DNA of 20,505 nucleotides. Origin: Clostridiales bacterium (GTDB lineage Bacteria; Bacillota; Clostridia; Oscillospirales; Oscillospiraceae). The notes under the pieces are model-generated. The model searched no databases, was not told where the DNA came from, and worked only from the letters and a program-made list of their open reading frames with translations. The position numbers were made by a program, and so were the translations under genes. Location of the stretch: positions 1 to 20,505 of the forward strand of contig JAHAEW010000056.1 in NCBI GenBank assembly GCA_018374635.1, in the 5' to 3' direction. Of the stretch, positions 6,467-12,366 are shown one piece after another. Each line of letters opens with the position of its first letter. The stretch's first letter is position 1.

Positions 6467-6489
6467 GCATGAAATAAATCTTTCAATCA

Positions 6490-7035
6490 TCACAATTCTA
6501 ATCTCATAGAAATGACCTCCTGAAATCCGGCTATGCGGGAGCAAAATCCTTTGGGATTTCTTCCAAACTCGACAAATCCAGCCTGTTCATACATAGAAAC
6601 GGCTCTTTCGTTTTCAGCAACCACATTAAGTTCAAGCTGGCTATAGCCCGCTGCTTTAGCACATTCGATACATGAAGCCAGCAAAGCCTTACCAATTCCA
6701 AGCCCCCAATATTTTTTCGCAACGCTGATGCCAAATTCTGCCCGATGCCGTACCTTATACTTTGTACCGATTGCCTCGATTCCTGCTGTTCCTGTAATGA
6801 CACCGTCAACTATGGCAATCAGTTCAATCTCCCTTTCACTCTCAGCCTTTTCTTTCAGGAACTGGCTTTCCTGTTCGGCATTAAAACTGTTTTCATCTGG
6901 ATATGTAAGCAAATAATCGGTTTCGCTATGTGTCAGATTGAAATTATCCAATACAAGCTGACCATCACTTTCTGTTCCATTCCTCAAACAACATTCCACA
7001 CCATTACTTAACATTATTGTTTTATTATATCTCAT
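6490..7035 (-). CDS. GNAT N-acetyltransferase
   Basis: This protein of 181 residues has one GNAT fold. Motif A reads FGISVAKKYWGLGIGKALL, with the acetyl-CoA-binding GLGIG turn. Motif B is NERAVSMYEQAGFVEFG, near the C-terminus. I place the start at 7035 because GAAGGGG stands at a good distance upstream; an in-frame ATG at 7080 would add 15 residues but has a weak site. It follows the tandem-GNAT gene by about 57 nt on the same strand. GNAT enzymes acetylate drugs, amino acids or protein ends, and the substrate here is unknown. The location in a resistance cargo block makes drug or toxin acetylation possible but unproven. Confidence 0.85.
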   Translation of the reverse strand: MRYNKTIMLSNGVECCLRNGTESDGQLVLDNFNLTHSETDYLLTYPDENSFNAEQESQFLKEKAESEREIELIAIVDGVITGTAGIEAIGTKYKVRHRAEFGISVAKKYWGLGIGKALLASCIECAKAAGYSQLELNVVAENERAVSMYEQAGFVEFGRNPKGFCSRIAGFQEVISMRLEL

Positions 7036-7092
7036 GCCTGCCCCTTCACTGACAACCGCCCTTAAAGTCAGCTTCTTCATCTATGCAATATC

Positions 7093-7956
7093 CTAAACAG
7101 AAAAATATTTTCTCATTTCATATTGTTTAACAAATACACGAAACTTCATTTTCTTCAAAAATATGTTTAATGCCTGATCTCGCTCATCCACGTTTATTAC
7201 TTTCATCTCTAAACTCTTTGTTTGTTTCGATAAATCCAACAAAATCTCTGTGGCAACTCCCATTCTGCGATATTGAGGATGTACCGCTAACTGCACAATA
7301 TCTCCTTTTATTTTGTCCACAATACCATAGCCGATCAGGTTTCCGTCAAATTTAACAATCGTATAAGAAAAGGATCTGGCGATTGCGCATACAGCATCTT
7401 TTGCGTTTTGCCATGAAGGTGGATACGTCCAAAAATCCTTGACTATTGTCCATTGAGCTTCTTGTATTTTTTCTGGATGTTCCAGTTTCCACGCTTTATA
7501 TATGCCTGGTTCTTTTATCCCACCTGTCAGTTGGTAACAATTCAATACTCTGTCAACTTGAAATCCCTGCTTTTTATATAAAGTAAGCGCCTTCTCATTA
7601 TCCTGAATCACTTCCAGCTGATACACTCTGATTTTATTTTTTATACATATAGCACTGACCAGATTCAATAATTCCCCCATGATTCCTGTTCTGCGAAAAT
7701 CAGGGATAACTCCTGTTCCGAGGTCATAGACTGTTTTTTCATTATCCCACTCTCTCACTCCATTCAAGATAAAAGCGACAAGCGTTTTATCTACAAAGGC
7801 TCCAACTGAAACCGCAGGCATAAATCCATTTCTTTTCAACATTGTCTCAAAGGATTTAAAAGACATATCAACTGAAACCTGATAATCAGAAAATGCCTGT
7901 GTAAACGCTTCGTATATACAAATGGAATCTATGTTTTCCAATGTCCGGTATTCCAT
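7093..7956 (-). CDS. Tandem GNAT acetyltransferase
   Basis: This 287-residue protein has two GNAT domains in one chain. The first (about 1-145) has GVIPDFRRTGIMGELL with the acetyl-CoA loop RRTGIM and NEKALTLYKKQGFQ. The second (about 165-287) has VHPQYRRMGVATEILL and DQALNIFLKKMKF. Both keep the R-R-x-G-x-G/A pattern, so both could bind acetyl-CoA. A GGAGAAAAT site precedes the ATG. It is 25 nt after the NTF2-like stop and just before the single-domain GNAT gene, so the three form an operon. No substrate can be named. Two-domain GNATs include mycothiol synthase and several drug enzymes, but no specific match is visible. Confidence 0.82.
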   Translation of the reverse strand: MEYRTLENIDSICIYEAFTQAFSDYQVSVDMSFKSFETMLKRNGFMPAVSVGAFVDKTLVAFILNGVREWDNEKTVYDLGTGVIPDFRRTGIMGELLNLVSAICIKNKIRVYQLEVIQDNEKALTLYKKQGFQVDRVLNCYQLTGGIKEPGIYKAWKLEHPEKIQEAQWTIVKDFWTYPPSWQNAKDAVCAIARSFSYTIVKFDGNLIGYGIVDKIKGDIVQLAVHPQYRRMGVATEILLDLSKQTKSLEMKVINVDERDQALNIFLKKMKFRVFVKQYEMRKYFSV

Positions 7957-7981
7957 ATTTTCTCCTACTAAAATGTCATAT

Positions 7982-8338
7982 TTACTCTATTGGAAGATTG
8001 TGCTGTTTCAAAAATGAGAGTTTATCCCAATAGCCTCGTTGGAATAAAATCTTTCCGTTCACCACCTGAAAAAAGCCACATCCCCGTAACCCCAATGGAT
8101 CACGCCATTCAAGGATTGCCCATTGCCCATCCTCAAAAATATTTTCTACGATAGCTGTCATATCCGCTGTTGAAAATTCGGCTGTAAACATGGTACGGAT
8201 TGCTTCAATGCCTACTACTGGCTCATTCGCTACTTGGTGATTTGTCGCATTTTCATGATAAAGAGCTGTAATTGCTTCCACATCATGGTTATTGAATGCA
8301 TCTACCCATAACTGAACAACTTCTTTCGGTCTTAACAT
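7982..8338 (-). CDS. NTF2-like (SnoaL-type) protein
   Basis: This 118-residue protein matches the small cone-shaped NTF2/SnoaL fold. It begins with a helix (PKEVVQLWVDAFNNHDVEAI), then TALYHENATNHQ and a hydrophobic sheet core ending in VNGKILFQRGYWDKLSFLKQ. Such proteins are enzymes or ligand-binding pockets of many kinds, so a reaction cannot be assigned. It is first in the NTF2-GNAT-GNAT operon, with AGGAGAGG before the ATG and a near-consensus promoter upstream. The operon may modify some small molecule, but this is only context. Confidence 0.8.
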   Translation of the reverse strand: MLRPKEVVQLWVDAFNNHDVEAITALYHENATNHQVANEPVVGIEAIRTMFTAEFSTADMTAIVENIFEDGQWAILEWRDPLGLRGCGFFQVVNGKILFQRGYWDKLSFLKQHNLPIE

Positions 8339-8428
8339 GGTAGTAATCCTCTCCTTGTAATTTCATAATTTTTCTTGTTTGTGCTATTGTATTTGATAAG
8401 CAAATGGTTTTTTCTTGCCATTCATATG

Positions 8429-8457
8429 ATTATACCTTGTCATGTCAAGAATATCAA
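8429..8457 (-). promoter_or_regulatory. Predicted promoter of the NTF2-GNAT operon
   Basis: TTGATA (-35, 8452-8457) and a perfect TATAAT (-10, 8429-8434) are 17 bp apart on the minus strand. The start of the NTF2-like gene is about 90 bp downstream. An overlapping TTGACA (8445-8450) is seen but lacks a matching -10. Confidence 0.65.
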
Positions 8458-8551
8458 GCCGAAATCATGAATTATTTTGGCTTATGTTGGGAATTGTGTA
8501 GACATATTCAATGAGAAAAAGGAACTGTAAAATGTAATCGGGTGAATGAAT

Positions 8552-8908
8552 ATGGCAAAAAGACCTGTAGAAAAAATCGACTTTGGCCCCTATGGGTCAG
8601 CAATTAAGGCGGCGAGGACAGGACAGAAGGAGTCTCGTAACAAAGTAGGTGATGAGATGTATCTTTCTCCCCGCTATCTCGCCAATATTGAGAATAAGGG
8701 ACAACATCCGAGCCTCCAAATCTTTTTTGAGCTCATGTCCCGCTATCATATCTCCGTGGATCAATTTCTTTTTGGGGATACGACATATGGGAAAACTACG
8801 TTGCGCCGACAGCTTGACGCTCTGGCAGATGAATTGACCGATCGGGAAATCGGAATTATCATTGCCACCGTACAAGCCGTGTTGGATGCCAGAGAAAAAG
8901 GGGAGTAA
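8552..8908 (+). CDS. XRE-family regulator beside the mobilization genes
   Basis: This protein of about 118 residues has a central HTH_3 domain (about 15-75): GSAIKAARTGQKESRNKVGDE, then LSPRYLANIENKGQHPSLQ. The C-terminal third is helical (LRRQLDALADELTDREIGII). I prefer the ATG at 8552 since GGGTGA lies six bases upstream; the ATG at 8546 directly abuts it. Small XRE proteins of this shape often stand ahead of mobC and the relaxase in Clostridial ICEs and probably control them. A terminator follows at 8945. It is divergent from the NTF2 operon. Confidence 0.88.
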   Translation: MAKRPVEKIDFGPYGSAIKAARTGQKESRNKVGDEMYLSPRYLANIENKGQHPSLQIFFELMSRYHISVDQFLFGDTTYGKTTLRRQLDALADELTDREIGIIIATVQAVLDAREKGE

Positions 8909-8944
8909 CCATGCTCCTGACACAACTGGACAGAGAATGAGAAA

Positions 8945-8977
8945 CGCTATGAACGAATGAAGTTTGTAGCGCTTTTT
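8945..8977 (+). terminator. Terminator after the XRE gene
   Basis: CGCTA (8945-8949) pairs with TAGCG (8967-8971), with extra AAC/GTT pairing inside, and a T-rich run follows. It should separate the XRE gene from the mobilization pair. Confidence 0.5.
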
Positions 8978-8982
8978 CTTTG

Positions 8983-9107
8983 CATTTTCGGTAGCCAAAC
9001 GGAGGTTTTCGGGATTACCTAAGTACGAAGAACTAAAGAACAGCAAGCACAGCAAACGAGTACCCGTTTGCGATTTTTCTAATTTTCAGGTCCTTTGCCC
9101 GAAAATG
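8983..9107 (+). other. Candidate oriT
   Basis: This gene-free stretch directly upstream of mobC and the relaxase has two nested inverted repeats: CATTTTCGG (8983-8991) with CCGAAAATG (9099-9107), and GCAAACG (9052-9058) with CGTTTGC (9065-9071). A stretch TAAGTACGAAG lies near 9020. Origins of transfer usually sit upstream of mobC and carry such repeats. The inner hairpin is followed by TTTTT and could instead be a terminator. The nic site cannot be placed. Confidence 0.45.
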
Positions 9108-9158
9108 AAAAATGCTTGTTGGGATAATCCCAAACCCTTAGAAGAACGGAGGAAACCG

Positions 9159-9488
9159 ATGGCGAACCGAAAGAGAAATATTCAGATGAAGTTTTGGGTG
9201 ACAGCCGAGGAAAAAGGGCTGATAGATGAAAAGATGAAACTGCTCCCCACACAACGGTATGGGGCTTATCTGCGGAAGATGGCGATTGACGGATATATCA
9301 TCTACACTGACACCACGGACATAAAGGAGATGAATAAAATCCTGTCAGCCATCAGCAGGAACATCAACCAGATCGCAAAGCGGCTCAATGCGGGAGGTTC
9401 CGCCTATGCGGCGGACATTCAGGAGATCAGGGAAAGGCAGGATGAGATATGGCAGTTACAAAGACACATCCTATCAAAACAACGCTGA
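9159..9488 (+). CDS. mobC: MobC-like relaxosome accessory protein
   Basis: This 110-residue protein resembles the MobC family of relaxosome accessory proteins. A basic ribbon-helix-helix-like start (MANRKRNIQMKFWVTAEEKG) is followed by YGAYLRKMAIDGYI. The conserved MobC segment reads MNKILSAISRNINQIAKRLN. It would bind at oriT and help the relaxase to nick. The start is set at 9159 by GGAGGAAACCG just before it; an upstream ATG at 9105 lacks a site. It overlaps the relaxase gene by 40 nt, a tight coupling typical for this pair. Confidence 0.88.
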   Translation: MANRKRNIQMKFWVTAEEKGLIDEKMKLLPTQRYGAYLRKMAIDGYIIYTDTTDIKEMNKILSAISRNINQIAKRLNAGGSAYAADIQEIRERQDEIWQLQRHILSKQR

Positions 9489-10792
9489 ATAAGGCCATAG
9501 CCTATATCTGCAATCCTGGGAAAACGGATGAAACCCTCCTGGTGTCCTCCTTTGGGTGTTCCGCAGAAACCGCCGACATAGAATTTTCCTGGACACGCCG
9601 CCATGCCATAGACAAGGGCACCAACCTGGGTCGCCACCTGATACAGGCATTTTCTCCTGGGGAGGTCACGCCGAAACAGGCCCATGAAATCGGCATGAAG
9701 CTGGCAAATGAAGTGTTGGGCGGCAAGTATGAATTTGTCCTCACGACCCACATAGACAAGGGGCATATTCATAATCACATCATTTTTAACTCTGTCAGTT
9801 TTGTGGATTATCGGAAGTACCACTCCAACAAGCAGAGCTATCATTTCATCCGCCGCACCAGCGACCGGCTATGCAAGGAATATGGTCTGTCCGTGATCGT
9901 GCCGGGACAGGACAAAGGGAAGCGCTACATTGAACATACCACAGAGAAAGCGGGAACCAGCTATAAGGCGAAATTGAAAACAGTCATTGACCGGCTCATT
10001 CCCCAGGTATCTGATTTTGAGGAACTGCTGAAAAGGCTGGAGGCAGAGGGATACGAGATCAAGCGGGGTAAGTACATTTCCTGCAAAGCCACGGGACAGG
10101 AACGGTTTACCCGTCTGAAAACCCTGGGCGTAGATTACACGGAGGAAGCCGTTTCCTCCAGGATTGCCGGAGGCCTCCGCCCATCCAAGCAGCCGAAGTT
10201 AGGCAGTCAGAAGATCAGCCTGCTCATTGATATACAGAACAATCTCAAAGCCCAGGAAAGTGGTGGCTTTGCACATTGGGCGAAGATCAACAATCTAAAG
10301 GAGGCAGCCCGTACATTCAATTTCCTCACGGAACACGGCATTACCCACTATGAGCAGTTACAGGGTAAGGTTGATGAAGTGATGACGGAACAGGACCGGC
10401 TCCTGTCCTCCATCAAGGCAAAGGAACAACGGATAGGCGAGATCGGCCTGCTGATAAAGCACGTTTCCGCCTACCGGGAACACAGGCCAGTCTATGAGCA
10501 GTACAGGAAATCTTCCGACAAGGAAAAATTTCTGAGAGGACAGGAAAGCCAGATCATCCTCTTTGAGAGTGCTGCCAAAGCCCTCAAACAGATGGGCGTT
10601 CAAAAGTTGCCAGATATTACTGCCTTGAAAAAAGAGATGGACTCCCTCACCGCAGAGAAACAGCAGGAGTATGGAACTTATCAGAAAATCAAAGTTCAGG
10701 TAAAGGAACTGGATACCATCAAGCGGAATGTGGACCAGTTCTTATCTGCACCACAAAAGGAAGAACGGGAGAAGAACAAGGAACGAGGGTAA
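9449..10792 (+). CDS. MOBP-type relaxase
   Basis: This 447-residue conjugative relaxase has the Relaxase/VirD2 domain in its N-terminal half. Y19 in AIAYICNPGKT is the likely nicking tyrosine. The metal-binding triad is in THIDKGHIHNH (H101, H106, H108, H110). It should cut one strand at oriT, stay bound to the 5' end and lead the strand into the recipient. From about residue 300 the rest is charged and helical (EQDRLLSSIKAKEQRIGEI and later), probably a coiled coil for partner contact. It is coupled to mobC. The type matches relaxases of Tn1549 and the C. difficile CTns. Confidence 0.93.
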   Translation: MAVTKTHPIKTTLNKAIAYICNPGKTDETLLVSSFGCSAETADIEFSWTRRHAIDKGTNLGRHLIQAFSPGEVTPKQAHEIGMKLANEVLGGKYEFVLTTHIDKGHIHNHIIFNSVSFVDYRKYHSNKQSYHFIRRTSDRLCKEYGLSVIVPGQDKGKRYIEHTTEKAGTSYKAKLKTVIDRLIPQVSDFEELLKRLEAEGYEIKRGKYISCKATGQERFTRLKTLGVDYTEEAVSSRIAGGLRPSKQPKLGSQKISLLIDIQNNLKAQESGGFAHWAKINNLKEAARTFNFLTEHGITHYEQLQGKVDEVMTEQDRLLSSIKAKEQRIGEIGLLIKHVSAYREHRPVYEQYRKSSDKEKFLRGQESQIILFESAAKALKQMGVQKLPDITALKKEMDSLTAEKQQEYGTYQKIKVQVKELDTIKRNVDQFLSAPQKEEREKNKERG

Positions 10793-10799
10793 GCGTTCA

Positions 10800-10828
10800 T
10801 TGAAACACAAAAGCATACATGATATAAT
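10800..10828 (+). promoter_or_regulatory. Predicted promoter of the BRO-N gene
   Basis: TTGAAA (-35, 10800-10805) and TATAAT (-10, 10823-10828) are exactly 17 bp apart. The palindrome at 10844-10878 lies immediately downstream of the expected start site. Confidence 0.7.
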
Positions 10829-10843
10829 TTACAAAAGTAATTT

Positions 10844-10878
10844 TTTCAGGTGGGGTACAAATTGTACCCTACCTGAAA
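10844..10878 (+). promoter_or_regulatory. 35-nt palindrome, probable operator or leader hairpin
   Basis: TTTCAGGT at 10844-10851 mirrors ACCTGAAA at 10871-10878, and GGGTACAA mirrors TTGTACCC; only one G-T pair breaks the symmetry. The centre is 10861. It falls in the first 50 bases of the predicted transcript, with the AUG 32 nt later. It has no T run, so it is not a terminator. A dimeric repressor site, possibly for the BRO-N protein, or an RNA hairpin fits. Confidence 0.7.
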
Positions 10879-10910
10879 TGGAATAGACATTAAAACGGGA
10901 GGGCAAAATA

Positions 10911-11804
10911 ATGAGCGAAAAAAATAATTCAATCCAAATGTTTGAAGATAGACAAATCCGCACTGCCTGGAATGCCGAGCAGGAGGAATGGTATTTCTCT
11001 GTTACCGATGTTATCGCTGTCTTGACCGATAGTGCAGACCCAAAACAATACATCAAAAAAATGCGTTCCCGTGACTCTGAGCTTGACGCAAGGTGGGGTA
11101 CAATTTGTACCCTAACTTCAATGGTAGCAAGTGATGGAAAGAAATATCGGACAAATGCCGCAACAATGGAGGGGATTTTCCGTATCATCCAGTCTGTTAC
11201 TTCTCCCAAGGTTGAACCGCTGAAAGCATGGCTTGCGAAAGTCGGCAGCGAGCGTATCGAGGAAACCATTGACCCGGAGAAGGCCATTGACCGCGCTTTT
11301 GCTACATATCTGAAAAAGGGATATGATGAAGACTGGATCAATCAAAGACTCCTGACTATCCGTGTCCGCAAAGAGCTTACAGACGAATGGCAGAAGCGTG
11401 GCGTACAGGAGGGAAAAGAATTTGCCATCCTGACGGATGAGATTACCAAAGCCTGGGCGGGTATGTCTACCCGTCAATATAAAGCCTTGAAAGGTTTGAA
11501 AAAAGAAAATCTCCGTGATAACATGAGCACCACAGAGCTTGTCTTAAATATGCTTGCGGAAACTTCCACAAAAGATATTTCTGCCGCTGTTCATCCTGCG
11601 GGATTTGAAGAAAGCCGCAGAGTTGCCCGCAGAGGCGGTGAAGTAGCCGGAATTGCGAGAAAGGCCCTGGAAGAACAGACAGGTGCCCTGGTTGTTACCA
11701 GCATGAAGGCCGCAGATTTCCATAACCTCCTTACTTCTATCATAGAGGCTGCCCCTGCTCTGATTGAGGAAGAAGATGGTGAGGATACCGATAATAACGA
11801 ATAA
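10911..11804 (+). CDS. BRO-N / DinD-like protein
   Basis: This 297-residue protein has an N-terminal BRO-N domain (about 8-105), starting MFEDRQIRTAWNAEQEEWYF and SVTDVIAVLTDS. It continues with a DinD-like part: SPKVEPLKAWLAKVGSERI, YLKKGYDEDWINQRL, VRKELTDEWQKRG and LVLNMLAE. BRO-N domains bind DNA in phages and viruses, and DinD is an E. coli damage-inducible protein, but the role in ICEs is not known. The C-terminal end is acidic. A GGGAGGG site precedes the ATG. Its coding sequence carries a near copy of its own leader palindrome at 11091-11124. It ends before the large palindrome at 11812. Confidence 0.88.
   Translation: MSEKNNSIQMFEDRQIRTAWNAEQEEWYFSVTDVIAVLTDSADPKQYIKKMRSRDSELDARWGTICTLTSMVASDGKKYRTNAATMEGIFRIIQSVTSPKVEPLKAWLAKVGSERIEETIDPEKAIDRAFATYLKKGYDEDWINQRLLTIRVRKELTDEWQKRGVQEGKEFAILTDEITKAWAGMSTRQYKALKGLKKENLRDNMSTTELVLNMLAETSTKDISAAVHPAGFEESRRVARRGGEVAGIARKALEEQTGALVVTSMKAADFHNLLTSIIEAAPALIEEEDGEDTDNNE
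11091..11124 (+). repeat. Internal copy of the BRO leader palindrome
   Basis: Positions 11091-11124 match 10848-10881 at 30 of 34 bases. The core is again AGGTGGGGTACAA-N-TTGTACCC. It lies in codons for RWGTICTLTSM, where related proteins keep a similar short motif, so selection on protein may contribute. The match runs past the symmetric part to the AATGG at its end. Confidence 0.75.
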
Positions 11805-11811
11805 TTCTGCA

Positions 11812-11950
11812 CTGTGGAAATGTGCATAACAGACCATTACACCGATGGAAAACGCATTCACAGTACATGGAAAAGCCGGGGCTTTCCCACATCCTGCAAA
11901 CGCCGTTTCCCACAGTTCCATGATACAGCCAGTTATACACATTCCCACAG
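11812..11950. repeat. 139-nt imperfect palindrome with iteron-like repeats
   Basis: The outer arms 11812-11830 and 11932-11950 are inverted and match at 17 of 19 bases. Most of the inside is also self-complementary with small gaps, down to a GGAAA-AGCC-GG-GGCT-TTCCC centre near 11875-11881. TTATACACA (11933-11941) and TGTGCATAA (11821-11829) both fit the DnaA-box pattern TTATNCACA. TTTCCCACA occurs at 11883 and 11906, with ATTCCCACA at 11941. A replication-type origin or single-strand origin is possible (inference). Confidence 0.6.
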
Positions 11951-12011
11951 CGCCTACGACTGCGAACATCCATCCATTCTTTCCTACCTGGATAAAAGAG
12001 AATAAGAGCAT

Positions 12012-12065
12012 AAAAAATGGGGAGTACAGCTACCACCACACAAGCGGTAACTGTACTCCATTTTT
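12012..12065. terminator. Bidirectional terminator
   Basis: GGAGTACAG (12021-12029) pairs with CTGTACTCC, and an outer A6/T5 run pairs after a two-base GG bulge. T runs follow on both strands. It ends both the plus-strand BRO-N and the minus-strand transfer transcripts, which converge here. Confidence 0.75.
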
Positions 12066-12366
12066 GTGTCTGGAAAAGTGGCGAAAATCGACACTTTTTC
12101 CTATCATTTTGCCCCGTAGGGAGGCAGAGGACAAATCCTATTGCCTATGTATTTTGAGCCTTGCAGAGCTGATAAAATCCTCTGTTTTCAACCTTTTTCC
12201 CGCCTCTTTTTTGCCCTATCTGTCTGGTAGAGAGGACAGGCAACAATTCCAGCCCGGAAACTCTGCTTGCAGCTATGGATACATTTTCTGCAGATCTTGT
12301 TGTACTGCCGCCTGCCGTTCTCCCCAAGAAAGAAGCTCCATTCCTGTTTCCACTTTTTACTTCGGC

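Larger units (their letters stand above)
6145..6489 (-). promoter_or_regulatory. Tet(M)-type leader region of the tet gene
   Basis: These 345 bases hold a promoter, two very short reading frames, a long inverted repeat and an attenuator hairpin, each listed on its own. The order matches the leader of Tn916 tet(M), where a stalled ribosome under tetracycline lets transcription pass a terminator. Parts such as ATGCGGCAGGGTATTCTTAA closely resemble the Tn916 leader as I recall it. Confidence 0.8.
11805..12366. other. Gene-free stretch between convergent genes
   Basis: The BRO-N gene (plus) and the ArdA-YodL gene (minus) converge here. Besides the large palindrome and the terminator at 12012, there is a hairpin at 12072-12101 (GGAAAAGTG with CACTTTTTCC). 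Open frames across it have no ribosome-binding sites and no recognisable protein pattern. From 12102 to 12366 I see nothing of note. Confidence 0.5.

Noticed and set aside
8597..9055. A minus-strand frame of 152 codons opposite the XRE regulator and oriT region.
   Set aside because: It is the shadow of the well-supported XRE gene, without a start site or family pattern.
11544..12011. A minus-strand frame of 155 codons with hydrophobic text.
   Set aside because: Half of it lies over the BRO-N coding sequence and the rest inside the large palindrome; there is no ribosome-binding site and no family resemblance.
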